In this document: positions 38,215-47,118 of the stretch, piece by piece | Layout: every line of letters begins with the position of its first letter | Position numbering within the stretch: the stretch's first letter is position 1 | Source: Glycocaulis profundi | GTDB taxonomy: Bacteria; Pseudomonadota; Alphaproteobacteria; Caulobacterales; Maricaulaceae | Assembly (NCBI GenBank): GCA_007050995.1 | Contig: VJOU01000016.1 | Span: 1-64,000 of the forward strand | Direction of reading: 5' to 3' | Length of the DNA stretch: 64,000 bases | The notes under the pieces: generated by a model | The model's database searches: none | Seen by the model: the letters and a program-made list of their open reading frames with translations, nothing else | Told to the model about the DNA's origin: nothing | Program-made: the position numbers and the translations under genes

Positions 38215-38814
38215 ATGCTGTCTTCAGTTCTCGCCGGATTGGCTCTCGCCGTGGCCTCACCTCAAGCCCAACCGGATTGTGTTTGGAGCGATGAAGGCTT
38301 CGACCAGCTCGATCTAGCGGAATATCGTCGCACGGGCCCTTACAGAGATCTGTATCGTTCAGGGTGCTTCAGGGAAGCGGCCCGAGCGAATGCGCGGTAT
38401 CTCGAATTGCATGAGCGGACCCTGGATGACCGGGCAATGACTCAAATGCTCGGAGCTAAAGTGACCGCTTATCTGTTCGCCGATGATGAAGAAGCGGCGG
38501 CGCAGCCGGCGCGGCGGTTGGTGGACCTGTACAGGGGTGATCCCGTGAACGGCGCGTTGGTCCGCGCCAATCTCGCTCTGATCGAACGCGACCGAGAGGC
38601 GTTGTTGGCGGTTAGGGACAGCTTAGCGGATATTCCAGTGCCGGAGCCGCTGAAAGAACGAATAGACCAGATCGAGGCCGAAAGCGGTGAGCGGATTTGG
38701 CCTTTGCACCTGCCTGCGGTCAATCTCATGCTGGAGTGTTTCGAGGACGGGGCCGCAGCCATGCATCGTGGAGATTGCGAAGCAGCCCGTATTCCGGAGA
38801 CAGCCCTCCCGTGA
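38215..38814 (+). CDS. Exported orphan protein with helical repeat character
   Basis: A 199-residue protein with a short signal peptide (MLSSVLAGLALAVASPQAQP). The mature part is acidic and helical with four or more Cys (DCVWSDEG, SGCFREAAR, LECFEDG, GDCEAAR) and TPR-like spacing of Ala/Leu/Tyr. GC content and codon choice are less extreme than neighbours, with some T/A-ending codons. No family is recognised. It converges with dinB 13 bases away. Confidence 0.6.
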   Translation: MLSSVLAGLALAVASPQAQPDCVWSDEGFDQLDLAEYRRTGPYRDLYRSGCFREAARANARYLELHERTLDDRAMTQMLGAKVTAYLFADDEEAAAQPARRLVDLYRGDPVNGALVRANLALIERDREALLAVRDSLADIPVPEPLKERIDQIEAESGERIWPLHLPAVNLMLECFEDGAAAMHRGDCEAARIPETALP

Positions 38815-38827
38815 GGTCAGGCGCACG

Positions 38828-40111
38828 TCATTCCCCCCGCTTGAGCGCCCGGCCTTTCATCACCGCTTTGTCCCCGAACTTCGCCCGGGCCGCGTCCATG
38901 GCGCGTTCGGCCGCCGCGCGGCGGGCGGCGCCGGGATCGATGAGGTCCGCGGCGTCCGGGCCGGCGGGCTCCAGATCGGAATAGCCCGCGCCGATCAGGC
39001 GGTAGCGCACGCCGGGCTTTTCCTTCGACAAGAGCTCGGAGGCGGTCTTGAACAGGGTGTCGGCGAGCTGGGCGGGGGCGTTCAGGGTGCGGCGCCGGGT
39101 GAGGGTGCGGAAGTCGGACGTCTTCAGCTTGAGGGTGACGACCCGGCCCGCGATCTGCTTGGCCTTCATGGAATCGGCGACCTTCACGCACAGCGGCCAG
39201 AGCCGGTCGCGCAGGGTCTCGTGGTCGGCGATGTCGTCGTTGAAGGTGGTCTCCGAGGACACGCTCTTGCGCTCGGAGACGGGGTTCACCTTCCGGTCGT
39301 CGATCCCGCGGGCGAGGCGCGACAGCCTGAGCCCGGATTCCCCGTGGCGCATCATCTCGCGCTCGCCCCGCGCGATCACGTCCGCCAGCGTCCGGAGGCC
39401 GTCATCGGCGAGCTTCCTCGCCAACACCGGCCCCACGCCATAGACCGAGCTGACAGGGCGGGCGCTGAGGAACTCGGGGGCGTCGGCCCGCCCGATGACC
39501 GCGAAGCCGTCGGGCTTGTCCAGATCGGACGCGGTCTTGGCGAGGAACTTGTTGTAGCTCAGCCCCACCGAGACGGTGACGCCCACCTCCGCCTTCACCC
39601 GCGCCTGAAGGCGCAGCAGGCTGAGGGCGGGCGGGGCGCCGTGCAGGCGCTCGGTGCCGGACAGGTCCAGGAAGGCCTCGTCGATGGAGAGCGGTTCGAC
39701 CATCGGGGTCAGGTCCAGCATCATCTCGCGGATGCGGCGGCCCTCCTGGGCGTAGAGCGCGATGCGCGGGCGGATCACCACCGCGTCGGGACACGCCTTG
39801 AGCGCCTTGAACATGGGCATGGCCGAGCGCACGCCGTGCATCCGGGCCACGTAGCAGGCAGTGGACACCACGCCGCGCCTGCCGCCGCCGATGATGACGG
39901 GCTTGTGCTCCAGGCTCGGGTCGTCGCGCTTCTCGACCGCCGCGAAGAAGGCGTCGCAGTCGATGTGGGCGAGCGACAGCGTGTCGATCTCGGGATGGCG
40001 GACCACCCGCCGTCCGCCGCAGGACCGGCAGGGGACGCTGTGGGTGCGCGCGCGGCAGTCCCGGCACCATCCGGGCATGTCCGAACCGCTCTTGCCGCCG
40101 ACAGGGGCCAT
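38828..40111 (-). CDS. dinB: DNA polymerase IV
   Basis: A 427-residue Y-family translesion polymerase. After a short zinc-finger-like N-terminus (CRDC and CRSC pairs within residues 16-33, a feature of many alphaproteobacterial DinB proteins) comes the polymerase core: LAHIDCDAFFAAVEKRDDPS, YVARMHGVRSAMPM, PLSIDEAFLDLSGT (catalytic Asp-Glu) and helix-hairpin-helix SSVYGVGPVLARKL. The little finger domain follows. A start at 40078 (MPGWCRDC) is also possible. No clear LexA box was seen upstream. Confidence 0.92.
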   Translation of the reverse strand: MAPVGGKSGSDMPGWCRDCRARTHSVPCRSCGGRRVVRHPEIDTLSLAHIDCDAFFAAVEKRDDPSLEHKPVIIGGGRRGVVSTACYVARMHGVRSAMPMFKALKACPDAVVIRPRIALYAQEGRRIREMMLDLTPMVEPLSIDEAFLDLSGTERLHGAPPALSLLRLQARVKAEVGVTVSVGLSYNKFLAKTASDLDKPDGFAVIGRADAPEFLSARPVSSVYGVGPVLARKLADDGLRTLADVIARGEREMMRHGESGLRLSRLARGIDDRKVNPVSERKSVSSETTFNDDIADHETLRDRLWPLCVKVADSMKAKQIAGRVVTLKLKTSDFRTLTRRRTLNAPAQLADTLFKTASELLSKEKPGVRYRLIGAGYSDLEPAGPDAADLIDPGAARRAAAERAMDAARAKFGDKAVMKGRALKRGE

Positions 40112-40288
40112 GCCCGCATCCGCCTTGCCTGACAGGTGATATGACGTTCCTATCCTGTTCCGGCTGTCCCGGAAAGGGGCGGACTCATGGTTGATTAAGG
40201 AAAATCGGCTTTACTCTGAACTGGATGGTCAACGGCTCACGCCAAAGGCGGGGCCAAGGGGAAGCGTGCTCCAGACATGCTGCAGGTC

Positions 40289-40654
40289 ATGCCCAAAAAA
40301 GTTCTGATCGTTGAAGACAACGAGCTGAACATGAAGCTTTTTCATGATCTGCTCGAGGCCCACGGCTACGAAACCGTCCAGACCCGGAACGGTCTGAAAG
40401 CCATGGATCTCGCGCGCGAGCACAAGCCGGACCTGATCCTGATGGACATCCAGCTTCCCGAGGTCTCGGGACTGGACGTGACCAAGTGGATCAAGAAGGA
40501 CGAGGAGCTCGCCTCCATTCCCGTCGTGGCCGTGACAGCCTTCGCCATGAAAGGCGACGAGGAGCGAATGAGGGAGGGGGGCTGCGAGGGATATCTCTCC
40601 AAGCCCATCACCGTCAGCCGCTTCATCGAAACGATAAGAAAATTTCTCGACTGA
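40289..40654 (+). CDS. divK: Cell-cycle response regulator DivK
   Basis: A 121-residue single-domain receiver nearly identical in plan to Caulobacter Div[21 protein letters not shown], phospho-acceptor D53 in [11 protein letters not shown], Thr/Ala switch in [20 protein letters not shown], and Lys in [11 protein letters not shown]. DivK relays polarity signals from PleC and DivJ to the CckA-ChpT-CtrA pathway. The start at 40289 fits the known N-terminus; an in-frame ATG at 40277 adds four residues. A GANTC site (CcrM target) lies upstream at about 40181. The gene is followed by pleD at 25 bases. Confidence 0.95.
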   Translation: MPKKVLIVEDNELNMKLFHDLLEAHGYETVQTRNGLKAMDLAREHKPDLILMDIQLPEVSGLDVTKWIKKDEELASIPVVAVTAFAMKGDEERMREGGCEGYLSKPITVSRFIETIRKFLD

Positions 40655-40679
40655 ACCACGCGGGGACTGGGGGGCCGAC

Positions 40680-42047
40680 ATGACGGCGAGAATCCTGGTC
40701 GTGGACGATATTCAGACCAATCGCCGGCTGCTCGAAGGGCGGCTGAGCGCGGAGTATTTCGAGGTGGCCACGGCGGCCTCGGGAGAGGACTGCCTGCGGC
40801 TGGCGCGCGAGTTCGCGCCGGACCTGATCCTTCTGGACGTGATGATGCCGGGGATGAACGGCTATGACGTCTGCCGCCGCCTGAAGGGCGACGCCGCGAC
40901 CGCCCACATCCCCGTGGTGATGATCACCGCGCTGGACCAGCGCGAGGAGCGTCTGTCCGGCTTGCAGGCGGGCGCGGACGAGTTCCTGACCAAGCCGGTG
41001 GACGATGTGGCCCTGTTCGCGCGGGTGCGCTCGCTGCTGCGTCTCAAGCTGGTGATGGACGAGCTGCGCCAGCGACAGGAACGGGTGGCGGAGGGCGAGG
41101 CGCCCCCCGCTCATGAACCGGCTCCCGAGGGGAGCGCGCAGGTCGTGGTCGCGGCGGGCGACGACAGGACCGCCCAGCGGCTGGCCGCCAAGCTGCCCTC
41201 TTACGTCAAGGCGCGGGCCTTCGGCGATCCGGCGGCGGCGACCGCCGCCGCGCGCGAGGGCGCGGACATGGTGCTGATCGACCTGACCAGCGCGAAGTTC
41301 GACGGCCTGCGGGTGGTGGCGCGGATACGCTCCGAGGCCGCGTCGCGGAACATTCCCATTCTGGCGGTGATCGACGCGGACAACGCGCAGGCCATGGTCC
41401 GCGCGCTGGACATGGGCGTGAACGACGTGGTGTGCCGGCCCATCGACGCGGGCGAGATCGCCGCGCGCACGGCCACACAGCTTCGCCGCAAGCGCTATGC
41501 CGACCAGCTTCGCGACCGGCTGGACGAGAGCCTGGAGATGGCCTTCACCGACGCCCTGACCGGCCTGCCCAACCGGCGCTATGTCATGGCGCGTCTGCGC
41601 GAGGGCCTGGAGGGGCTGGACCGGGACGGGGAGGCGGTGTCGGTCGCGGTGCTGGACATCGACCGGTTCAAGCAGATCAACGACACCTATGGCCATCAGG
41701 CGGGCGACCGGGTGCTGCAAGGGATGGCCGAGCGCATGGGCGCGGCCCTGCGCGCCGCGGACGTGGCGGGCCGGTTCGGCGGCGAGGAATTCCTGATCGT
41801 GATGCGCGGGGCGGACGAGGCCGCCGCGCTGGAGGCCGCCGAGCGGGTGCGCGCGGCGCTGGAGGCGCGGCCCTTCATCCTGCGCGAGACGGGCGAGATG
41901 CTGACGGTGACCCTGAGCGCGGGCGTGGCCCAGGCCGCGCCGGGCGAGACGGCCGAAGCCCTGATCGCCCGGGCGGACGCGGCGCTGTATGAGGCCAAGG
42001 CGGCGGGGCGCAACCGGGTGATGGCGGACAGGAAAAAGGCCGCCTGA
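40680..42047 (+). CDS. pleD: Diguanylate cyclase response regulator PleD
   Basis: A 455-residue c-di-GMP synthase that controls the motile-to-sessile switch. Order: receiver 1 (D53 in LILLDVMMPGMNGYD, K105 in LTKPVDD), a degenerate receiver 2 (about 153-270), and a GGDEF domain from about 290. The active site is GGEEF at 367-371, and the inhibitory site R358-A-A-D361 is five residues before it, so product feedback is expected. Operon with divK as in Caulobacter. A terminator overlaps its stop codon. Confidence 0.95.
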   Translation: MTARILVVDDIQTNRRLLEGRLSAEYFEVATAASGEDCLRLAREFAPDLILLDVMMPGMNGYDVCRRLKGDAATAHIPVVMITALDQREERLSGLQAGADEFLTKPVDDVALFARVRSLLRLKLVMDELRQRQERVAEGEAPPAHEPAPEGSAQVVVAAGDDRTAQRLAAKLPSYVKARAFGDPAAATAAAREGADMVLIDLTSAKFDGLRVVARIRSEAASRNIPILAVIDADNAQAMVRALDMGVNDVVCRPIDAGEIAARTATQLRRKRYADQLRDRLDESLEMAFTDALTGLPNRRYVMARLREGLEGLDRDGEAVSVAVLDIDRFKQINDTYGHQAGDRVLQGMAERMGAALRAADVAGRFGGEEFLIVMRGADEAAALEAAERVRAALEARPFILRETGEMLTVTLSAGVAQAAPGETAEALIARADAALYEAKAAGRNRVMADRKKAA

Positions 42048-42059
42048 AAAGGCGGCCTT
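42036..42059. terminator. Bidirectional terminator between pleD and rpmG
   Basis: AAGGCCGCC-TGAAAA-GGCGGCCTT, a perfect 9-bp stem that includes the pleD stop codon. On the minus strand it is followed by a run of five T, so it is the better terminator for rpmG; on the plus strand the T run is short. Confidence 0.85.
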
Positions 42060-42092
42060 CAAACCCGTCGGGAAGATCAGGGCGCGCGGCGC

Positions 42093-42260
42093 CTACTTGA
42101 TCTTGCCTTCCTTGAATTCCACGTGCTTGCGCGCGACGGGGTCGTACTTCTTCAGCACGAGCTTTTCGGTCATCGTGCGCGCGTTCTTCTTGGTCACGTA
42201 GAAAAAGCCCGTGTCCGCCGTGGAGTTCAGGCGAATCTTGATCGTGGTCGGCTTGGCCAT
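42093..42260 (-). CDS. rpmG: 50S ribosomal protein L33
   Basis: A 55-residue ribosomal protein read from the sequence: it starts [20 protein letters not shown] and continues [20 protein letters not shown] to EFKEGKIK. It lacks the Cys pairs of zinc-binding L33 paralogues, so it is the zinc-independent form. It has its own strong promoter at 42322-42349 and a terminator immediately downstream, so it is a single-gene unit. Confidence 0.96.
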   Translation of the reverse strand: MAKPTTIKIRLNSTADTGFFYVTKKNARTMTEKLVLKKYDPVARKHVEFKEGKIK

Positions 42261-42321
42261 GTCGCGCACCTAGCAAAATAAGACGGCGCGCCAGACCCGA
42301 TCCGGCGCGTTCGAGCGCGCG

Positions 42322-42349
42322 AAAATACTCGCAAAGCGCCCCCTGTCAA
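42322..42349 (-). promoter_or_regulatory. Sigma-70-type promoter of rpmG
   Basis: On the minus strand: TTGACA (42349-42344), a 16-base spacer, then TATTTT (42327-42322). The start codon of rpmG is about 60 bases downstream. The -35 box overlaps the stop codon of the MFS gene. Confidence 0.75.
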
Positions 42350-43521
42350 TGCCGCGGGGCGGCTGGGCGCCGGACGAGGGCGATGAAATACAGCGCGGCG
42401 ATGGCCGAGAAGGCGATCATCAGCCCCCACGGGTCGAAACCGTCCATCGCCATGCCCGACACCGGCGGGCCGACCAGCGAGCCCAGCCCGTAGGCGAAAA
42501 TGAAGGCCGCGTTCGCCGTGGCCAGCGTGCCGGGCGGCACGCGCTCGCCCATCAGCGCCAGCCCCACCGTGTAGAAGGCGCTGGCCGCGCCGACATACAG
42601 GAAGACCAGCGGGAACATCAGGGTCAGCCGGTCGCCCGCCGCGGCCATGACCAGCGGAATGATCGCCGCGGCGCCCGCGATCAGGGCGAGCATGCGCGCC
42701 CGCCCGATCCGATCAGCCATGTGCCCCACGGGAATCTGAAGGCACAGCGCGCCCAGCGCCCCGGTGGTGACCAGCAGCCCGATGGCCGTCACCCCCATGC
42801 CCAGCCGTTCCGCATAGACCGGCACCAGCGCGAAGAACCCCGTCTCCAGCCCGCCGAACAAGAGCCCCGCCAGCATGGCCGCGGGCGCCAGCATCCCGGC
42901 GCGCAGCATGGATTTCAGGCCGGTCTCGTGGGCATGGGGCCGCTCGATCTCGGGGCCCTTGAGGATCAGGATGGGGATGACGCCGAGAAAATAGATCGCC
43001 GCGCCCGCGATCCACGGCGCCCATCCTTCCGACCCCAGAAGCGCCAGCACCACCCCGCCCGAGCCGAAGCCCGCCGACAGGACGGTGGCGTAGACCGCCA
43101 GCAGGCTGGCGCGCTTTTCTGGCTTGGCGAGCTGGTTGATCCAGGTCTCGCTGGCCACGAACACCACCGTGACCGCGATGCCGATGCCGAAGCGGGCGAG
43201 GAACCAGAAGGTCACGTCGCGGAAGACCGGGAAGGCGAGGATTCCCAGCCCGGTGACCAGAAGACTGACGATGATCGCCCAGCGCGCGTTCGCCCGCGCC
43301 AGCAGGCCGGGGATGAAGGGGGTGGCGACCATGGTGGACAGGGCGGCGGCCGCCGCGTTGGTGCCCACCAGGATGGCCGAGCCGGTCATGGCGTCCAGAT
43401 TGAGCGCGACCAGCGGCATCAGCAGGCCGAATCCGCAGCCCGACAGCGCCGCGCACAGGATGGCGGCGGCCAGCGACCGGGAGCGCGCCCGGGCGGGGTC
43501 TGTGAGGAAGCTCGCGACCAT
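42346..43521 (-). CDS. MFS transporter (YcaD/CsbX-like)
   Basis: A 391-residue, 12-helix major facilitator. Residues such as GCGFGLLMPLVALNLDAMTG, LARFGIGIAVTVVFVASETW and VGHMADRIGRARMLALIAG (the loop 2-3-like motif in the second half) fit the small-molecule MFS groups annotated YcaD-like. Substrate unknown. It is downstream of the Nudix pair with an eight-base gap, so it may be co-transcribed with rnr and topA upstream. Confidence 0.85.
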   Translation of the reverse strand: MVASFLTDPARARSRSLAAAILCAALSGCGFGLLMPLVALNLDAMTGSAILVGTNAAAAALSTMVATPFIPGLLARANARWAIIVSLLVTGLGILAFPVFRDVTFWFLARFGIGIAVTVVFVASETWINQLAKPEKRASLLAVYATVLSAGFGSGGVVLALLGSEGWAPWIAGAAIYFLGVIPILILKGPEIERPHAHETGLKSMLRAGMLAPAAMLAGLLFGGLETGFFALVPVYAERLGMGVTAIGLLVTTGALGALCLQIPVGHMADRIGRARMLALIAGAAAIIPLVMAAAGDRLTLMFPLVFLYVGAASAFYTVGLALMGERVPPGTLATANAAFIFAYGLGSLVGPPVSGMAMDGFDPWGLMIAFSAIAALYFIALVRRPAAPRH

Positions 43522-43528
43522 GGGCGGC

Positions 43529-44140
43529 TTATAGCCGCGCGACGGTCCTGCGTCCCGCCCGGAATGTCACGAGCGCGGGCCGGGGGCGGGCGCCCAGATG
43601 GCGCAGGGCGAGGGTCGGGAAGGGCTGGAGCGCGGGATCGTCCAGCGCGGCCTCGGCCTCCTCGGGCGCCATCCAGACCAGCCGGTCCATGCGGCCCGGC
43701 TGGCGCACCGAGTTGGACACCCGCGCCAGCGGCGCGGCGAAGATGCGCGCGTGCCAGCGCGGCGGCGCGTCCGCGGGGCTGACCGCCCGGCCCAGATAGG
43801 TCAGCGCGGCCCGGTCCGGCTCCAGCCCGTGCTGGGCCATGCGGCCCCAGACCCCGGGAATGGCGGGCGGTGTCGCCCCGCCGGGCGCGGGCCGCGCGAT
43901 GAGCAGGCCCAGCGCCTCGAAGCCGGCGCGGATGGCGGCGTCCATGAAGGCGGGCGAGCGCTCGGGCCGTTCGCCCAGCCTGGGCTGGCCGATGCGGCGG
44001 CAGGGGGCGGGGGAGGCGCCGTCCCCGGCCGTCAGAGCGGTGATCGGCGCGGCGATCTCGTTGCCGACCCGGCCCAGCGCCACGCGGCGGGTGAGGGGGT
44101 CGGCGATAATGAGGGCGGCGGCGGGACGGGGACGGCTCAT
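43529..44140 (-). CDS. Degenerate Nudix-fold paralogue of the preceding gene
   Basis: A 203-residue protein. It aligns by eye with the Nudix protein encoded just upstream: AAIRAGFEALGLLIARP here against AAIRETAEETGLLIARP there, then WGRMAQHGLEPDRAALTYLG / WRPFAEAGLAPDAAPLEVVA, RWHARIFAAP / RYDTWFFRAD and MDRLVWMAPEEAEA / LEDLRWVALDEAHG. The catalytic Nudix box (REXXEEXG) has become RAGFEALG, losing the metal-binding glutamates, so hydrolase activity is unlikely. ATG overlaps the upstream stop (ATGA), so the two proteins are co-translated and could form a heteromer (inference). Confidence 0.7.
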   Translation of the reverse strand: MSRPRPAAALIIADPLTRRVALGRVGNEIAAPITALTAGDGASPAPCRRIGQPRLGERPERSPAFMDAAIRAGFEALGLLIARPAPGGATPPAIPGVWGRMAQHGLEPDRAALTYLGRAVSPADAPPRWHARIFAAPLARVSNSVRQPGRMDRLVWMAPEEAEAALDDPALQPFPTLALRHLGARPRPALVTFRAGRRTVARL

Positions 44141-44844
44141 ACCTCCTTCACCTCCGGGCCTCTGCGCGTGACGCGGGCGCAGCGCACCGGAGCGGGGCCC
44201 TTCAGATGGGCGTCGAGCTCGGCCAGCACGAAGCGGGTGATGATCGGGATGTCCAGCCCGTGGGCCTCGTCCAGCGCCACCCAGCGCAGATCCTCCAGCT
44301 CGCCCGAGCCGTTCAGGGCCATCTCGCCGTGGACCGCCTCGCAGTCGGCGCGGAAGAACCAGGTGTCGTAGCGGCGCGGGCGGCCCGTGGGGGTGATGGC
44401 GCGCGCGACGACCTCCAGCGGGGCGGCGTCCGGCGCCAGACCGGCTTCGGCAAAGGGGCGCCACTCGTCGCGCGCCGGGGCGATCTCGCCGGGCCGGGCG
44501 ATCAGCAGGCCGGTCTCCTCGGCGGTCTCGCGGATGGCCGCGGCCGCGGCAGCGCGGACCCGGCGCGGGGGCAGGGCCCGGCCCATCACGTCCAGCACGC
44601 CCGGCGCGGGCTCGCCCGCAAGCGGGGCATAGCCGTCCGTGGGGTCCACGCGCCCGCCGGGGAAGACGTATTTGCGCGGCATGAAGACATGATCGCCAGA
44701 GCGGCGCCCGAACAGGATCTCGGGCGGGCCGGAGCGCCGGGCGCGGGTCAGGATCAGCGAGCTGGCCAGCCGGGGACGGCGGACGGAGGGGTGGGGCCTG
44801 TCTTTGCTCTTGCCGTGGGGGTCGAAGGGGGAGGGGTCGGTCAG
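44137..44844 (-). CDS. Nudix hydrolase
   Basis: A Nudix protein with the box AAIRETAEETGLLI at about residue 105, substrate unknown. The conserved N-terminal strands (LASSLILTRA, PEILFGRRSGDHVF) lie upstream of the first ATG (44682), so that ATG would cut the fold. The open frame runs back into rnr with no ATG, GTG or TTG; the likely start is CTG at 44844, giving a first segment LTDPSPFDPHGKSKDR that resembles the N-terminus of relatives. The gene follows the rnr stop by four bases. The exact start is uncertain; the body of the gene is secure. Confidence 0.75.
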   Translation of the reverse strand: MTDPSPFDPHGKSKDRPHPSVRRPRLASSLILTRARRSGPPEILFGRRSGDHVFMPRKYVFPGGRVDPTDGYAPLAGEPAPGVLDVMGRALPPRRVRAAAAAAIRETAEETGLLIARPGEIAPARDEWRPFAEAGLAPDAAPLEVVARAITPTGRPRRYDTWFFRADCEAVHGEMALNGSGELEDLRWVALDEAHGLDIPIITRFVLAELDAHLKGPAPVRCARVTRRGPEVKEV

Positions 44845-44848
44845 GGCG

Positions 44849-47110
44849 TCACCGTCTGTGGCTGGGCTTGTGCCCGGCGCGGTCGGGGCGTCCGCGGCCG
44901 CCCTTCTTTCGGAAACGGCTCTTGGGCGCCCGTCCCTGTTCGGGCTGGGAAATGATCTCGAGGACCAGACCGCCGGTCACCGGCGCGGCCTCCAGAAGCT
45001 TAACCCGAACCGCCATGCCGAGGCGATAGGTGTCCCCGCTGCGTTCGCCCACGAGCGCGTGCGCGGCCTCGTCGTGGACGAAATACTCGTTCCCCAGCCC
45101 CGAGATCGGGCAGATGCCGTCCGCGCCGGTCTCGTCGAGACGCACGAAGGCGCCGAAGCGGGTCACGCCGGTGATCCGCCCGGTGAACTCGCCCCCGATC
45201 CGGTCGGCCAGGAAGGCGGCGATGAAGCGGTCGGTGGCGTCGCGTTCGGCGGCCATGGCGCGGCGCTCGTTGGAGGTCGTCTCCTCGGCGATGGCCTGAA
45301 GCTGGGCGCGCTCCTCGTCGGTCTGCCCGTTCGCGCCCAGCCGCCACGCGCGGATCAGGGCGCGGTGCACGGTCAGGTCCGCATAGCGGCGGATGGGCGA
45401 GGTGAAGTGGGCGTACTTGGCCAGGTTCAGGCCGAAATGTCCGATATTGTTGGTGTCGTAGACCGCCTGGGACTGGCTGCGCAGCACCACCTCGTTGACG
45501 GTCGCGTAGTGCTCCCCGCCCCGGGCCTGCTTCAGCACGTGGTTGAAGCGGCTGGGAGTGGGGCGCTCGGCGCGGGACCATTTGAGACCCACCGTGGGCA
45601 GGAAGCTGACCAGCGAGTCGATCTTCTCCGAGCCCGGCTCGTCGTGGACGCGGTAGATGAGCGGGGTCTTCTTCTCTTCCAGCGCTTCGGCGGCGGCCAC
45701 GTTGGCCTGGATCATCATCTCTTCGATCAGCTTGTGGGCGTCGAAGCGCTCGCGGGTCTCCACCGCGATGACCGAGCCGTCCTCGCCGATGCGGATCTTG
45801 CGCTCAGGCGAGTCGATCTCCAGCGGCTCGCGGCGGTCGCGGGCGGCTTTCAGCGCCGCATAGGCCCCCCAGAGCGGTTCCAGCACGTCCTTCTTCAGGG
45901 TCTCGGCCTTGCCGGTTCCCTTGCCGTCGATGGCGTCCTGGGCCTCGTTGTAAGACAGCTTGGCCGCCGAGCGCATCCAGCCGCGGATGAAGCGGTGGCC
46001 GCGCTTGTTCCCGGACTTGTCGAACACCATCCGCACGGCCAGGCAGGGGCGCTCCTCGCCCTCGCGCAGCGAGCACAGATCGTTGGACAGCCGCTCGGGC
46101 AGCATGGGCACGACCCGGTCGGGCAGATAGACCGAGACCCCGCGCTTGCGCGCACCCCGGTCCAGCGCCGCGCCGCCCTGCACATAGGCCGCCACGTCCG
46201 CGATGGCGACGATGACCACCCAGCCCCCGTCGTTCTTCGGGTCGTCGTCGGGCGCGGCCCAGACCGCGTCGTCATGGTCCTTCGCGTCGGCGGGGTCGAT
46301 GGTGATGAGGGGAATGCCCGTCAGGTCTTCACGGTCGCCCATCTTCACGGGCCTGATCGCCTTGACCTCGGCCTCCTCGGGCTCGGCGAAGCCCTGGGGG
46401 ATGCCGTGTTCGGCCAGCGCGATGACCGAGCCGGCGCGCGGGCTGGCCGCGTCGCCCACGATCTCGTCGATCACGGCGGTCTTCAGCCCGTGGCGGCGTT
46501 CGGATGACAGGCGGACCATGACCAGGTCGCCTTCCTTGGCCTGCGGGCCCTCGCCGCGCACGGGGATCAGCTCGTGCTTGGAGCGGCGGTCGACCGGGAC
46601 CAGACGCGCCCCGCCGCGATCACCGACACGGAAGACGCACAAGATGCGGTGGGCCGAGCGGCCGAGCTTCTTGATGATGCGGGCGGTGTAGCTGCCGTCG
46701 GGCTCGCGTTCGAGCCTGGCGAGGACCTTGTCGCCGATGCCCGCCGCGCTCTCGCCGCGCTTTCCAGCGCCCTCGCCGGGGGCGAGGCGGATGACGGGGG
46801 CGTCGTGGTCGAGCTTGACCGGGCGGCACAGCATCTCGCCGTCCACGTCCCGGTCGACGATCTCCAGCACGGTGACGGGCGGCAGCCCGCCCCGCAGAGC
46901 GTAGGTCTTGTCGCGGGTCCGCACGATGGTCCCGTCCTCCTCCAGTGTCTTGAGCGCTTCTTTGAGGAGGATGCGGTCATCGCCCTTCAGATTGAGGGCG
47001 CGGGCCAGCTCGCGCTTGGAAAAGCGCCCTTCGCCCAGCTTGATCGCCTCGATCAGCGCTTCGCGCGTGAAGGGGGAGGAGGTGTCGTCCGGGTCGGTCT
47101 TGCGGGTCAA
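44849..47110 (-). CDS. rnr: Ribonuclease R
   Basis: A 753-residue 3'-5' exoribonuclease. The N-terminal winged-helix region (FSKRELARALNLKGDDRILL) precedes cold-shock domains; the RNB catalytic core has ITIDPADAKDHDDAVWAAPD with the metal-binding Asp cluster, and LAKYAHFTSPIRRYADLTVH later. A C-terminal S1 domain (GEFTGRITGVTRFGAFVRLD) and a basic tail finish the protein. The start is TTG at 47110, nine bases after the topA stop, so translation may be coupled to topA. Confidence 0.95.
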   Translation of the reverse strand: MTRKTDPDDTSSPFTREALIEAIKLGEGRFSKRELARALNLKGDDRILLKEALKTLEEDGTIVRTRDKTYALRGGLPPVTVLEIVDRDVDGEMLCRPVKLDHDAPVIRLAPGEGAGKRGESAAGIGDKVLARLEREPDGSYTARIIKKLGRSAHRILCVFRVGDRGGARLVPVDRRSKHELIPVRGEGPQAKEGDLVMVRLSSERRHGLKTAVIDEIVGDAASPRAGSVIALAEHGIPQGFAEPEEAEVKAIRPVKMGDREDLTGIPLITIDPADAKDHDDAVWAAPDDDPKNDGGWVVIVAIADVAAYVQGGAALDRGARKRGVSVYLPDRVVPMLPERLSNDLCSLREGEERPCLAVRMVFDKSGNKRGHRFIRGWMRSAAKLSYNEAQDAIDGKGTGKAETLKKDVLEPLWGAYAALKAARDRREPLEIDSPERKIRIGEDGSVIAVETRERFDAHKLIEEMMIQANVAAAEALEEKKTPLIYRVHDEPGSEKIDSLVSFLPTVGLKWSRAERPTPSRFNHVLKQARGGEHYATVNEVVLRSQSQAVYDTNNIGHFGLNLAKYAHFTSPIRRYADLTVHRALIRAWRLGANGQTDEERAQLQAIAEETTSNERRAMAAERDATDRFIAAFLADRIGGEFTGRITGVTRFGAFVRLDETGADGICPISGLGNEYFVHDEAAHALVGERSGDTYRLGMAVRVKLLEAAPVTGGLVLEIISQPEQGRAPKSRFRKKGGRGRPDRAGHKPSHRR

Positions 47111-47118
47111 ATCAGGGG

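Noticed and set aside
40170-40210. CtrA box (TTAA-N7-TTAA) before divK
   Set aside because: Only one TTAA half (in TTGATTAAGG) is present; the second half does not fit the spacing.
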